A DNA stretch of 64,000 nucleotides, from contig JAPTJF010000001.1 of the NCBI GenBank assembly GCA_029339195.1, positions 434,001 through 498,000 on the forward strand, read 5' to 3'. Position numbers and translations under genes: made by a program. The notes under the pieces are model-generated. The model worked only from the letters and a program-made list of their open reading frames with translations. It searched no databases and had not been told where the DNA came from. Origin of the DNA: Micractinium sp. NFX-FRZ. Lineage: Eukaryota; Chlorophyta; Trebouxiophyceae; Chlorellales; Chlorellaceae. The first letter of the stretch is position 1, and every line of letters starts with the position of its first letter. Shown here piece by piece: positions 1 through 11,741 of the stretch.

Positions 1-2
1 AG

Positions 3-611
3 TACTGTGATGAAGACATCTCCGTCTGCTCCAAGTGCGGCCCTCGCGACTTCTTGGCTTCCGACCAAACTTGCACCTCGGTGAGGATTGGAGGCAGGCT
101 GGCCACCCTGCAGAGGGAGGGGAGTGTGTGCCTGCCTGCCTGCTTTGCTGCCCGCCTGGATTCCTGCTCTGCCTGCCTCCTTCCCTCTGCCTTCCCTGCC
201 TGCCTGCCTTTCTCTGCCTCCTCTGCCTGCCTTGCCCCGTGTGGCACCCGCCTGGCCTGCCTGCTCGCCCTCACCGCGGCTTGCACCTGCCTGCCTGCCC
301 CCATCATCCGTTGCCTCCTCTCCCAAGCACGCACCTGCCTGCCGGCCGGCATGGGCCGCGCTGAGCTCTCAGCTCTCCCCTTGATTGCACTCCCCCCTGC
401 CCCGCAGTGCGGAAAAGTCACGCCCTATTGCTTGACATGCACCGCCAAGACGTGCACATCGTGTTGGGACGGGTTTGACCTCCAAAAGGGCAGGTGCCAA
501 CCGTGCGCGTCGACAGGCTGCGCAGACTGCACGGGCGATGTGCGGCGCTGCAAGGCGTGCGCCGACTTTTACGTGCTTGACCCGCTCACTCAGAGCTGCG
601 TGCCTCTTTAA
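3..611 (+). CDS. Cys-rich repeat protein, 3' end only (partial)
   Basis: C-terminal part of a protein whose start lies left of the window. Two exons are visible, 3..80 and 408..611, joined in phase 0 across a GT-AG intron (gtgagg donor, cccgcag acceptor); the stop is TAA. The 93 visible residues carry about 18 Cys in CxxC-type spacings (such as CSKC, CLTC, CTSC, CADC, CKAC), the pattern of furin-like or growth-factor-receptor-type Cys-rich repeats. Such repeats are usually extracellular or lumenal. No membrane segment is visible in this fragment. The intron is strongly CTGCCTGC-rich. The function is unknown; the full gene would be needed to tell a receptor ectodomain from a secreted protein. 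Confidence 0.7.
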   Translation, partial: YCDEDISVCSKCGPRDFLASDQTCTSVRIGGRLATLQREGSVCLPACFAARLDSCSACLLPSAFPACLPFSASSACLAPCGTRLACLLALTAACTCLPAPIIRCLLSQARTCLPAGMGRAELSALPLIALPPAPQCGKVTPYCLTCTAKTCTSCWDGFDLQKGRCQPCASTGCADCTGDVRRCKACADFYVLDPLTQSCVPL

Positions 612-1178
612 AATGAATTTAAAACACATACAGGTGCACGCTGTGCAGCACCTCAGCTGTTTGCCACGCTGTTCCATGTACGCCCATCCATCACTGCCAT
701 AACTGCCGTCATCACTCTTCTGCACACACACCGCAACTACATAAACAGGCCAAGTGCCCACTCCAATCCATGCCGCGCCCCTCTTCCTCCCGCGCCCCCG
801 ATCTGTGTCGTGTTTGTTTGAAGCAATACACAGCAATACACGACGATTGAGTGTCTGCCTCCCTGACAAGCGAGCCTGGCAGTCAGTCTTCCAGTTACAA
901 CGGGGTGCGCAGGGGGGCATTACTGTGCGGGAAACGGAGCAGCAGCACGAGGGAGGGGAGAGTAAGCAGGGGGAGGCGGGGTGGGGAGGCGCACGCATGG
1001 CCGGATGCAGCGCGCACCCAAGGCGGCTCAGCCGCCACTGTTGTGGGCGCCACCATGTGCGCCCCCCATTAGCATCGAAGCGCGCGGGCATGCGGGAGGT
1101 GCGCGCCTGCTGCGGTGGGCCAGGTCAGCACCCCACAGCACGTATGGCGCCAGCTCAGCAGCGCCAGCTCAGCGCAGC
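612..1178. other. intergenic, between convergent 3' ends
   Basis: No gene seen. This is 3' flank shared by the Cys-rich gene and the NDUFB8-like gene. A TGTAA motif on the minus strand (895..899), 280 bases past the NDUFB8-like stop, is a candidate green-algal polyadenylation signal. Confidence 0.5.
895..899 (-). promoter_or_regulatory. candidate TGTAA polyadenylation signal (NDUFB8-like gene)
   Basis: TGTAA on the minus strand about 280 bases downstream of the stop codon. TGTAA is the known poly(A) signal of chlorophyte algae. The motif is short, so this is a candidate only. Confidence 0.35.
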
Positions 1179-2486
1179 TCATGCCCGCACATTGTAGTTA
1201 GCCACCTCTGGGGGCACGACAACCTCCTTCTGTGCCTGCAGGCACGGCAACGCAGGGAGCAGACAGGGGTGGGCGGGGGAAGAGCAGGCAGGCAAATGCA
1301 AGTGGGCTCGCAAGGTGCGCCGAGTGGGGCAGGCTGGTAGGGCGAGATGGTTTAAGTACCGATGCACAGCAGGGCATGTAGGCAATGGCACCAGTCTGGG
1401 GGAAAATCAAACAACGTGCACCGCTCCCTCACCTCTTAGGTCAACTACAGCAGCTCTCATAGAGCGGCCAAGCAGGACCAAAGCTGCACTGCCGCTCACC
1501 CAGCTGGGCCCACGCGGCACACCCACCGCACCCCACCCAACTTCTTCATAGAAGAATCAATTGGGTACCAAGCTGCAAGGCCCCGACTCACCCAGGGCAC
1601 GCGCTTCTCGGGCGCCAACAGCTGGGCCCAGGCGGCACACCTTCCGTGCCCCTCCCCACTTCCCACAGAAGTGTCAACCACAGCAGCTGCACTCACCCAG
1701 GGCACGCGCTTCTCGGGCGCCGACAGGTTGGCCCAGGTGCCCAGCACGCCAAAGATGCTCAGGCCGCCCAGCAGCCAGCCCAGGGCCTGGTACTTGCCCA
1801 CCAGAGTGAACTGGTCCAGAGCAGGCTCGGGGTTGGCGGTGCCGTCATCCCAGATGCTGCAGGCGGGGCGGGGTTGCGGGGTTGAGCATACAGAGGGTTG
1901 GATGAGCAGCGGGCTCGGTGGTTTGCTGCGGGCGCAGGGTTAGCGGTGCTGCTGCCGCGCCAGAGAGAGCGGGTAGCATGAGGCGGCCGGAAAGCGCAGC
2001 GGTTATGGGAGCGGCATGAGCGACCCGCATGCTGCGGGGCGTGCAGGGCAGGGCAGCAGTCGAGCAAGGCGGAGAGGAAGGCGGCATGCCATGTACGCGG
2101 CGAGGTGACAGGAGGCGGCGAGAGCGCAGCGGGCGATGTGCAATAGCAGTGGGAGGGAGCAGACTGTGGCCTCCCTGCCCCCGTGATGGCCGAGCGCCAC
2201 TTCACGAGGCAGATGTTGCAGGCAGAGATGGCCTCCAGGGCAGCAGCAGCAGCGGCGGCAGGAGGCGCTGGCTGTGGGCGCACAGGGCGGCAGCGTTGGG
2301 AACACCGCCCCAGCAGCGCAGCGCCGCGCATCCACGCTTCCCCTGGACTCACAGCTCGTCCTGCTCCATGAGCGCCTGGCTGGGCGGCTGCGGCTTGCCC
2401 AGCGGGCCACCGCCCCCTCCCCGCACGACCATGACCTGCCGGGCTTGGCCAGCCCGGCGCGCAAGCGCTGCCAGACCCCGAGTCAT
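1179..2486 (-). CDS. NDUFB8: NDUFB8-like complex I accessory subunit (plant type)
   Basis: Accessory subunit of mitochondrial NADH:ubiquinone oxidoreductase, membrane arm, inner membrane. Exons on the minus strand: 2353..2486, 1697..1856, 1179..1235 (116 residues; plant homologues are about 125). The recognisable core is DEL-IWDDGTANPEPALDQ followed by VGKYQALGWLLGGLSIFG, which matches the plant family in order; the hydrophobic stretch at about residues 64-87 is the single membrane span. The Arg-rich N-terminus suits mitochondrial targeting. The chosen start (2486) follows the plant N-terminal length; an in-frame ATG at 2597 would add 37 residues. Exon 1 ends in phase 2 and exon 2 in phase 0, and all junctions fit. 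Intron 2 carries one or two decayed copies of the exon 2 donor end (see findings). Divergent from the GT31 gene. Confidence 0.85.
1494..1745 (-). repeat. tandem copies of an exon-2 donor end in NDUFB8-like intron 2
   Basis: The exon 2 end with its donor (about 1690..1740) recurs about 105 bases away at 1585..1640, still with an intact CTGG/GTGAGT-type junction. A further, more diverged copy of the flanking intron lies at about 1496..1555. Confidence 0.75.
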
Positions 2487-3231
2487 CGGGCTGGCCCCCA
2501 AAGCCCCGCTGCTCCTGACGAGGCGACTGTGTTTTCGGCTTGCGGCAGGCGCGTCTGGCGCGCGAGAATTCGACTGACAGCGATTTGGATGCCCCACGCA
2601 GTGATCGCTTGGCCGGCGAGCTCAGGGTTGGCCACTGCATGCCGTGCCAGCGGGGCGCCGCGCCTGCCGCTGCCCAGCCGCTGCCGTCCGCCCACACCCT
2701 GGGTGCACTCCGCAGTCAGATGCTAGGTGGCTGACTGCGTGCACGACATGCATGACTACGAATAAGGACGTCATTACCCTGGCACACTGCACACATCACG
2801 CAAGGCACAGGGATCATTCAGGGAGGCGGGCGCTGGTTGAGCCCTGAACTGGCGGGCAGGTGGGCAGTGGGACCGTCAGGGATGGAGGCTTGCGCCTTGC
2901 ACTCCTGCAACAACCTGATCAGAACGCAATCTCAGTCTCAAGGCACAGAGAGGGCCTCAAAGCTTGTGCCACAGGAATTGCAATGTATGTCTGAGCCTGC
3001 GCCGTGTGCCAGCTCAGCACGGGCTAGTTGGTGAGAGTGTCTCTCAGTAGAGGTGGTGCCCCCGTCGGTCTGTTGATCTGAGCACCTGGCAACCGCACTT
3101 CCCGGGCACCCGCACCCTGCCCCTGGAAGTGCTTGTGCACACTTTGAAGTTTGGTGGCCGGGCCGCGTATCAACTAACTGTGCCCTGAGGGTCAGGTTTT
3201 GCTTTAAGCTCTAATTGGAGCCAATTGGGCG
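2487..3231. other. intergenic, shared 5' region of two divergent genes
   Basis: 745 bases between the NDUFB8-like start (-) and the glycosyltransferase start (+). I saw no further coding signal. It should hold both promoters; no TATA-like element stands out. Confidence 0.5.
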
Positions 3232-5751
3232 ATGGGGGCAGCCTGCGGTGGGGGGCACCTCCCGCTGCATCGGGCCGGGCACTGGAGAGAAGTACTTGTG
3301 CTGCTGGTGGTCTTTGGATTCTCTGCAACGCTCTTCAGGTGCGCTGGGCGGTGGGGTTGAGCGCGCGCCGATCGCGCTGCCCAGCCGCAGAGTGCCTGCG
3401 CGCCGCCGCCGCCACCACCTGCTGCACACTTTGCGGTATCGACACACTTTCCCCCGATACCTTTTCACACGTCACCGTGCGGCCCCTTGCAGCCTCTGTC
3501 CGTCCCTGACACACATACCTGTGCTGCTGGTGCAGGCAGCATGACACCTGGCTGATCTATCACTTGGATGTCACAACAGGGCCGCTGCACAGCGCAACCG
3601 CCGGCGCGGCAGCTGCCGCCCTCGCCAGCTCCGCCGCCACCCCGCCGTCCCTCCCAAGCGCCCTGCTCCGGCACTTTGCAGTCGCCACACCCACAGTGGA
3701 CCACCGCCACGAGCTTGTGAAGAGCATGCGAGCCTGGCGCCGGGTGAGGCGCCGCCGCTTGCACCCTGGCGCTTGCTGTGGAGCCAGCGGTTGAACTTGC
3801 CGGTATACAAAGCACGGTTGGGGGCCTAGCAACCCTTGGGCACTCTTTGAGCTGCCTCGCCCGGCCTGCTGCATCCACCCCCCCGGCCTGCGCGCCCCCT
3901 TGCTCCCTGGATCCCACAGGGGGTGCGCACCCTGGTGCTCACCAACGCCACGGGAGAGGCGCTGGCGCGGGAGCAGGCGGAGGGCGCTCTTCATAACGAG
4001 CACTGGGTGCACTTCCCTGATGCCCCGGGTTTTGAGGTGCGCGAGCCACGAAGCAAGGGGTGGGGTTGAGGAAGCGAACAGGACGTTTGAATCAAAGGAC
4101 AGCAGTCAGCTGCCATGCCTTGACAACCTGCCATGTTGTGCGCCGACCTGGCCTGCCTTCGCTGGGCGCACCCCGGGCCGCAGCCTCCACCGGGCGCATT
4201 CCCAGCAGGGCAAGACAGGGCCGGGGCAGGCAGCGCAGACCTCCCGCCGCCCCGCCATGGCGCCTGGCGACGCTATGCGAACCCCCTCGTGTTGCTGTGT
4301 CTCTGGCTGCACATCACCAAAATGGATGCCTGCCCAACTACCTACCCTCCTACCCATGCTTGCCCAACTACCTGACCTCCCTGCCCTACCACCTACCCTC
4401 CTGCCCAATGCACTCCTCCCTCAAACGTTGCAGGTGACGGGCAAAACGGGGGACCCGCGGGCAGCGGTGGCACCCGCGCTGGCGGCCGCCCACTTTGGCC
4501 CCTCATTCAAGTGGCTCCTGTTCTGCGACGTGAGTGCACGCTGCGTCCTGCTGCGCCCTGCTGCGCCCCGCTGTGCCCCACTGTGCCCCGCCCGCTCGCT
4601 CTGAAAATGCGCATTCCACGACACCGTGGGGCTTGCTCCCTGTCTCTCTGACCTACGTCGCTCTTGGTGGCTGCCTCATGACGTGGCCGACCATGCGGCC
4701 ATGCATTCTGTGCATGCCAGGACTCTGAGCACTCTCCTGTGCCTCTCCCCCACCGCTGTTCCCGCAGGATGACGTGGCGATGATGTGGCCTGGCATCCTG
4801 CGCATGCTGGCGGGGCTGAACCCACAGGACCCCTACTTCCTCTCAGGCAAGCGGCAGGATCTGCATGTGGGGCGAGGGGCATTACAGATGTCTTTGTGTT
4901 GCCCGCCTCTACCACTGTTGTCTTCCTGATGTCGTGCCAGAGATGAGTCACCAAGCAGCCAGCCTGCCTGACACACACAAGCGCGGCGGTGAGGGCAATG
5001 GGCAAGGGACATTGCGGCGCGGTGATGTGTGCACCCCTCCTGCAGCTGAGCTGCCCAACACCTCTCCACACACGTCATGATGCTGTGCTGTGCTGTGCCG
5101 TGCTGCGCTGCGCTGTGCTGTGCTATGCAGATTCCTCGACTGCTGCCCGAAATACAGCATAGCTCATGTGTGATCTGCTATGCCGTGCCTTCCTGTGCAG
5201 ATTCCTACTACTCCCGCTTCAGCTCTCGCATGCGGCAGCGGGCGCGGGATCAGGGGGTGCGGTTTGGCGGGGAGCTCAGCGACGGGCGGCCATACCAGGG
5301 GGTACGCAACTCGCACCCGCCCAAACCAGACCAGCCCCGCTGCCTGCCCTGCACCTTCAACGACACAGGTGAGGGGCAGGTGGGCAGTGCAGTTGGTTTG
5401 GTTTTCGGCAGCTGTGGTGCAGCTGACAGATGGGAGCCTGTTTGGTGACCCACACATGTCACAAGACAACGCGCAGTGTGCAAGAGGGGGGGGACTGCAA
5501 GGCAACCTGGGGAGCAGAGCTGGAATTCGAATGTAGACAGAGATTGAGAGAATGCTGTCAACCGCCGGCTGCTTGAGTACGCTCCCCCCTTGCCCTCCCT
5601 CCCTGCCCGCCCGCCAGGCCTGAACCTTGGGCACAGCAACGCGTTCAAGACGTGCCAGTGCACGGTGCGGCGCATGCATGCCGCCTTCAAGGGAGTCTTA
5701 ACGGGGCCCAACCAGTGGGCAGACTTCCCCCTCAGCCCTCCGGTAAGCTTG

Positions 5752-5791
<40 letters not shown>

Positions 5792-7506
5792 TTCCCATGG
5801 TGCGGGCGCTGCAAGCGCGTGTGTGTGTGTGCGCACGTGTGTTGGCCAGCTGACTGCAAATCGAGCTGGCTCGCTCACGCACCTTCTGCCTGCCTGCGTT
5901 ATTGCCGGCTGCTGGCAACGGCCGCCCCGCTTTTGGCGGCCCACGAGCCTGATCCCATGTGCCTCACCCCTTGCTGCCCGGCCCGGTGTCACACCCTGCA
6001 AGTGTCTGTGCATGTGTAAAGCTGGTATTGTCTGTTTGGCCAGCTGCCTGCAAAGTTAGCTGACTCCCACACACGCTGTCTGCCTGCGTTATTGCCGGCT
6101 GTTGCGCCGGCCGGGGCCACTCCTCGCCGCCCACAAACCTCATCCCTCTGCCCTGTCCCCCCTTGCTGCCTGGTGCCCCACCCTGTGCAGATTTCCTCTG
6201 TGGATGGCGCCGGCGGCGTGGTCTTCTCCGCTGGCCTGCTGTCCAACCTTGACCCGGAGCGCTACCGGTCGTGCGTGTTTGGCGGGCAGGGCGGCCGCTC
6301 CGGCGGGCCGACCACCTGCGGAGGTGCGCCGCTGCCCTCCTGCCCTGGTGTGCTATACTGCGCTCTGTTTCGGGTGTGCAATTGAGGTGCCTTGCTCTGC
6401 CTGCAATCAGTGCTGCCGTAACGCCGCCTCCACCTGTTCTATGTGCGCACATCCCCCCTACCCAGCCACTTGCCAAGCTCCGTTGCCTGCTCCTGCTGCA
6501 GTGCCTGCGGAAGCTGTGGTGGCGCCTACCTGCTTTCACAGTGCCCAATCCCCCAATACCCTCCCCACAAGCCAAACATGCTCACCTGCCCTACCCCGTC
6601 CTGCCCTACCCTGACCTGACCTGCCATGGCTGCAGGCGGCGACTGCCTGCTCACTACCTGCCTCTGGAACCAAGGATTCGCCTACACCGACCCAGGTGGG
6701 TGCCCTGCACCGCAGACACCCTCGCCTGTTGCATCGGGTTGGAAACGAGAGCGTGCAACCGAGAGAAAGCCATGGCAGGGAGCTGCGCTGCTTACCCGTA
6801 CCTCCCTCCCTGCTTCTCCCTCCCTCCCCTCTTGCCATCTCCCAGGATTTGAGCTGCGGTACCGCTCTGATCGGCGGGGCATGTTCCTGTTCAACGGGCT
6901 GCGCTCCGACTGGAGAGAGGTGCGCAGCCTACAGGGCAACCTGGGCATGCTACCTTGGCAGGGTGGTTGGTGGGCACAGGCTGTCTGATGCGCTCGGCAG
7001 GTGCATGCTGCGTGATGGCTGGTGGGCCCGGCTTGGCAGGTGCATGCTGCATGGTGGTTGGTGGATGGATTGGGCTGCCTGCAGCGCTCGGTAGGTGCAT
7101 GCTGCATGGTGGCTGGCGGACCCGGATGGGCGCTGGGACAGGGAGGGGTCTGCTCCTCCCTCTCCCCCCCCCTGCTTCTCTCCATATCGACCGCCGGCCA
7201 ACCATTCTCACCCTTCCCCTCCTCTCCCTCCCGCTCCTCTCCACTCCCTTCCCAAAACCCTCTTGTGGCCGCCCGCCCGCCGTGCAGGCAAACCGCTGGG
7301 CCAGCGATGCCCTGGTGGGCGCCTGCTCCGGCAACTGCTCCCAGCTCTGGCTGGACCACATGGTGTCTGTGCACACGGCAGGGGCAGATATGAGCGACTA
7401 TGCAGAAGAGGCGGCCAACGTGCGGCACTTTTTGGCGGTGATGGCGCTGTATGCATCCTCCATGCAGCCGAGCTTGGACGCCCTTGCGGAAGGGTTGAGG
7501 CTGTGA
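3232..7506 (+). CDS. GT31/Fringe-like glycosyltransferase, type II membrane protein
   Basis: Likely Golgi transferase that adds a sugar to a glycan or protein acceptor. Exons: 3232..3338, 3536..3743, 3920..4036, 4434..4529, 4768..4846, 5201..5368, 5618..5742, 6191..6323, 6636..6695, 6846..6919, 7288..7506 (461 residues; all phases close). A short N-terminus is followed by a signal anchor at residues 20-35. The Fringe/C1GALT order is clear: KWLLFC followed by DDD (176-178, the DxD metal/nucleotide-sugar site), GLNPQDPYFL, then GAGGVVFSAGLL, then GGDCLLTTCLWNQG and a following PGFE. Intron 5 begins with GC (4847) and is required to keep frame. Intron 7 holds a (CTG)n run and a 190-bp tandem duplication. 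The acceptor and the sugar are not deducible. Family membership rests on motif order. Confidence 0.8.
5754..5789 (+). repeat. (CTG)12 microsatellite in an intron
   Basis: Uninterrupted CTG run just inside the donor end of glycosyltransferase intron 7. Confidence 0.95.
5844..6190 (+). repeat. ~194-bp tandem duplication ending at a splice acceptor
   Basis: Two diverged copies start with GGCCAGCTG at about 5844 and 6038. Both share TGCCTGCGTTATTGCCGGCT and end in a CACCCTG(T)GCA(A)G acceptor-like site. Only the second ends at the exon 8 acceptor (6190). Confidence 0.8.
6940..7120 (+). repeat. imperfect tandem repeat in glycosyltransferase intron 10
   Basis: Three to four imperfect copies of a GGCAGGTGCATGCTGC-type unit, alternating with GGTGGTTGGTGG, about 60 bases apart. 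Confidence 0.7.
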
Positions 7507-8203
7507 GGGGGCGCCGCCTGTGACCCTGTGCTGCGCCAGCGCATGGCATGCCGGTGTGCATGCCGGTGCGGCGGGAAGCGCTTCTTACGCCCCAGCTGCT
7601 GCGCGGCTGCCTTCCAGGCCTGCCCAGTGTGGGTACAGTGCTGAGAAAGTGTGAGCTGATTGCAGCGAGTGGGTGTGTGCTGATTGTCATGCTGCGTACT
7701 AGTGTGTGTATTTCTCCCCTTCATTATCATCTTAAAACAAAAGGCCCTCCAGGCCCCCTGAACTTACCCCGTTTAACCTACACACCTCGGCACTGAAGCC
7801 CTTGATTCATGCTGCCGCACCGATTGCGGGGCCGACATTTCTTTTGCTGCCCGCCGGTAGCGGGCGGCCCCCTTGTACTCCCTCTTCATCTGTTCGTTCC
7901 TCCACCTTTCTAAGACCCTGAAATTTGGTTCATATGTTCTTAAAACCCACCAGCTACATGTAATGGGCACGCACTCTGCTGGCACGATCCGAGAACGCTA
8001 GCAGGAGTTGCACTTCCCGTCGCGGCGGCGGATGAGGTGGCGCTGGCGGCAGACGGCATGCAACCCCCGCGCGGGCTTGCCTTGTAAACCCAAGCTCATC
8101 TGCTGGATCTAATCATCACCCCGAGCTTGCTTGGACGTTTCCCTGCTTCAACTAGCGGCATCGCTTCCCCATTCCTCTGGTGTCGCCCTGCGCTCGGAGC
8201 GCA
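7507..8203. other. intergenic between two + strand genes
   Basis: 3' flank of the glycosyltransferase gene and promoter region of the bL31-like gene. TGTAA at 7959..7963 is a candidate poly(A) signal, 453 bases after the stop; another TGTAA lies near 8086. I saw no gene. Confidence 0.5.
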
Positions 8204-9002
8204 ATGCCGCAGAAAGGTCTGCAGCCGGCTCTCAACGTCGTCCGCGTAGTAATGCGCAACGGCGCCAGCTTCAACATACTCAGCCCTATGCGGCGCACAG
8301 GGCCCTATTTCCTGCAGCACGTAAGCTTTGTTGCTGCCTGCCAACCTCACGGCGCAATACTGGAAGCCTGGGCGCTCTGCCGCAGCTTGCTGCCTGCCGC
8401 CGGTGCCGCCGGCCGCGGCCACGCTGCTTGCCGCTTGACCAGGTGCCGCTGTTGCCCAGCCGGCATCCCACTCACTGCCCTCCCTGTTCGACCGCCGCCT
8501 GCAGGACACAACAAACAACCCAGCATACACTGGGGAGGCTGCTGGGCTGTCGCTGGAGGATGAGCGGCTGCAGGCAAGCCCAGGGGGGCGTGTTGAAGGG
8601 GCACTGCTACGGGCAGTGCAAGCCCAGCGAACGTGTAATGCCATGCATGGGGGGTGCACGGCCATGCATGGGGGTTGCACGGTGCCATGACCAGGGTAAT
8701 TCCAGGTGGTCTTTTCCACCTGCTGGATGCCGGGCTGCAAGTACCGCTGCCTGCCGCACCTCACCAAGCCTGCCTCTGCATATGCAAAGTGTGCGCCTGA
8801 ACGCCTTTGCTCGTGCGTGTCCTGCCTCAACTCGCCCCGGCCACACCTTGCCACCCTTCCCCCACTGCAGAAGCTGATGTCCAAGTACGAGGGTTTTGTG
8901 GCAGAGGGTTTCGGGGAGGAGATTGCGACAGGCAGCGGCGCGCCGCCGCCCAGCAATGCAGCGGCGCCCGGGCCAGCAGCCAAGGGCAAGAAGAAGAAGT
9001 GA
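8204..9002 (+). CDS. bL31-like ribosomal protein, probably mitochondrial
   Basis: Putative large-subunit ribosomal protein of the bL31 family. Exons: 8204..8320, 8505..8573, 8871..9002 (105 residues, all phase 0). The start MPQKGLQPAL resembles the conserved K-G-[IL]-x-P opening of plant mitochondrial L31. HDTTNNPAYTGE and the following DERLQKLMSKY align with the PFYTG and GRVxxFxxRY parts of bacterial L31, with the zinc-binding Cys absent as in many C- forms. An acidic, Pro/Ala-rich tail ends in KGKKKK. Intron 2 starts with GC (CAG/GCAAGC, 8574); no GT donor nearby keeps the frame. The bL31 assignment is by short motifs, so a different small basic protein remains possible. Confidence 0.58.
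8640..8692 (+). repeat. short tandem repeat in bL31-like intron 2
   Basis: CCATGCATGGGGG(T/G)TGCACGG occurs twice in tandem and contains the palindrome CCATGCATGG. Confidence 0.8.
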
Positions 9003-9512
9003 GGACGCTCTGGACCACCGGTTTATAGCCAGCTTGGTTCACCAGACCTCACGTAGCACAGCTGGCAGCAGGGGCAGCAATGCGGCGACATCGCGTTGAG
9101 TACAGCATGCATGCTGTGCGTGCTGCACGCAGGCAGCGCGCCACCCTACAGCCGCCACAGATGCGGGCTTTTAAGCTGGCTTCTGCGCACAGCGCTGTCT
9201 GGTTCCGTGCATGCTGATGTCAGCACGCATGTCGTCACCCGGACTGTCCGTGCTTGCGACAGCGGCAGCTGCTGCCGCTACCCCTTGACAACTCCTCCTC
9301 CCACCTTGCCTTGACCGCCTCTCTTTGACTGCTCTCCTTTCCGCTTGCCTTTCCTGTTTTACATGCATGATTTTTGCTCATGAGCTTGCTGCTCTCTTGC
9401 TGCCGCACTGCAACTTGGCACTTCCGGCGCTCAGACACACAGCAAGCGGCTGGCACCTGGTGTGCACTTTGGAGCGGTTGCGATGGCAGCAGCAGCGCCA
9501 GCTCATCCCCGC
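9003..9512. other. intergenic, convergent 3' ends
   Basis: No gene seen. Contains a minus-strand TGTAA (9359..9363), 150 bases past the ABCC stop. Confidence 0.5.
9359..9363 (-). promoter_or_regulatory. candidate TGTAA polyadenylation signal (ABCC gene)
   Basis: TGTAA on the minus strand 150 bases after the ABCC stop codon. Suggestive by motif and distance only. Confidence 0.35.
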
Positions 9513-10512
9513 TCAGACCTGCTCTGCCACCCTGCCCGCCTCCATCACCACCACTGCATGAGGGAAGGACGGGCAAGAGGGGCAAATGTCGAGCGGGCTT
9601 GTATCCCACGAGTATGGCAAAGCAGTGGCAAAGCAGTGGCAAAGCAGTCGGTTGGCTGGCCACCGTGGCCTGCCTGCCTTGAGCGGCAGGTGGCCTGCCT
9701 GCCCTGGGCCTTCCTGCTGCTGTGCCTACCCTGCCTTGCCTCACCCCTGCCATAGCTGGTAATGGTGCCCTTGCGGTTCCCTGCCCTGCGTGCTGTCCCT
9801 GCCCTGCTCTGCCTTGCCCCTGGCACAACTAGTGAAGCTGCTCCGGCAACGCCTGTTTGCCTGCTGTCCCTCCCCTGCCCACCCCTGCATCGCATGTCTT
9901 GTTGCTAAACCAACTTCAAGCCCAAACAAGCAAAGCCACTCACCCCTGCCACAGCCGGCGATGGTGCTCTGGCGGTGCGCCACCTCGATGATGGTTGTGC
10001 CCGCCAGGCGGCGCCTGATCACCTGCAGGAGGATAAGTCATTAGGCAGGTTATCTAAGCAAGTACGCACACTGCCTGCCAGGTGCCATTGCCAGGTGGCG
10101 CTTGATCACCTGCAGTGGGCAGGGGGTATACCCTGGGGGTATGTTCATGGGGAATGGGGGATGGGAAACACGCGCCGTTGGTACCCCTGCCAGTTGCCGT
10201 TCGCTGGTTGACAGCAAGTCAGCACTCCCAGCACTGACCTACCCCATCAGCCGCCTTGCCTGCTGGTTGTGCGCCCCTTGCCCACTGGCATGCCCCCCGT
10301 TCCCCTCTGGCCCGCATCTTGCCTGGTGCATGGTGTCGGCAGTAGCAGGGTCCACCGAACTCGTGGCTTCATCCAGCAGCAGCAGGCGCGGCCGGCGCAG
10401 CAGCACACGCGCCAGTGCCAGCAATTGCTGCTGCCCCTGCGACAGAGCGGCCGCCCCCTCTCCCAGCCGAACTGCCAGCACACGCCGCTGATCCTCTTCA
10501 GCTGCCAACTGG

Positions 10513-10548
<36 letters not shown>

Positions 10549-11709
10549 GGGAGGTGCTGCCCTACCGGCTGGGGCTTCTGCTGCCACATCACCGCCTGCC
10601 GTGACTGGCCAGGGCCATCAGCAGCAGCTTGCCCAGACTCCACGTCAGCGTCTCCCGCCAGCGCAGCATCATCCTCTGCCTCGGCTGATGCCGCTGGCGG
10701 TGCTGCTGCCAGCCCCGGCCTACTGCTGCTGCTGCTGCTGCTGCCTGTGCCGCTGTGTCCCTCAGCATTTGACAGCTGTGACCGAAGTGGCCCCCAGAGC
10801 TCCACCTGGCGCAGCGCTGCCGCCAGCTCAGCAGGCGAGTGGGCACCCAGGGGGTCCAGGTTCTCCCTCACGCTCCCCTCAAACAGAAAAGGGTGCTGGG
10901 GCACCACGCCTGTGAGGAGGCAACAAGAGTGGGGAGGCGTGGCGGGCATGTGAGGCAAGAGCAAGGCCGCTGCGCTTTTTAGACGCCCAGGAACAGTTGA
11001 GAGGAGAAGACGTGGCACGTCACAAGCCGCATGAGCTGCCAGACCACACTGGGTGGTAGGAACAGCAGGCTAGCAGCCGGGCAGCCAGGTGCAGGGTTGC
11101 CCGCCAGGCAGGCAGCTGGATGCGCCGCGTGCACTTGCTTACCCACAGCGCGGCGCAGCGCGGCGACAGGCATGGTGCCCACATCCCGCCCATCTATTGT
11201 GATCCGCCCGCCGCTGATGGGCGTCAGGCGCAGCAGCGCCGCCAGCAGGCTGCTCTTGCCCGCGCCTGTGCGGCCGCAGATGCCCACGTGGCTGCCTGCG
11301 GGTGGCAGTGGCAGGCACAGGGGTAGAAGGTGCATTGAGCTGGGTGGTGTGCAGCAGCTGACAGGAGCAGACGGTGTTGTTATGGCGGCAAGTACACAGC
11401 AGGCACAGCGGGGTGAGGCGTGCAGCTAGCCAAGGGGTCTTCAGCAAGCACGCTAATGCCCCCCTTTTTGCAGAACCTCGGGCTGAGGGCAGGCAAAAGC
11501 CACGCCAGGCCGCAGTGGTGGCGGCGCTTGCAGCAGCGGCATTGAGTGCAGCAGGTGTCACTACAGTAGGCAGCTTGCCTGGCTGGATGTCAAGACTGAC
11601 TCCTCGAAGCACCCAGGCGCTGCTGCCGCCCTCTGCCGCACCCCCAGGCAGGCCCTCAGCGGTCGGCACCACCGCTGTTGTCCCTGTACCACTGCCGCCG
11701 CTGCTGCCA

Positions 11710-11741
<32 letters not shown>

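Noticed and set aside
8096..8989. 297-codon minus-strand open frame over the bL31-like gene
   Set aside because: It runs through the introns and exons of a + strand model whose phases and splice sites close; no recognisable domain.
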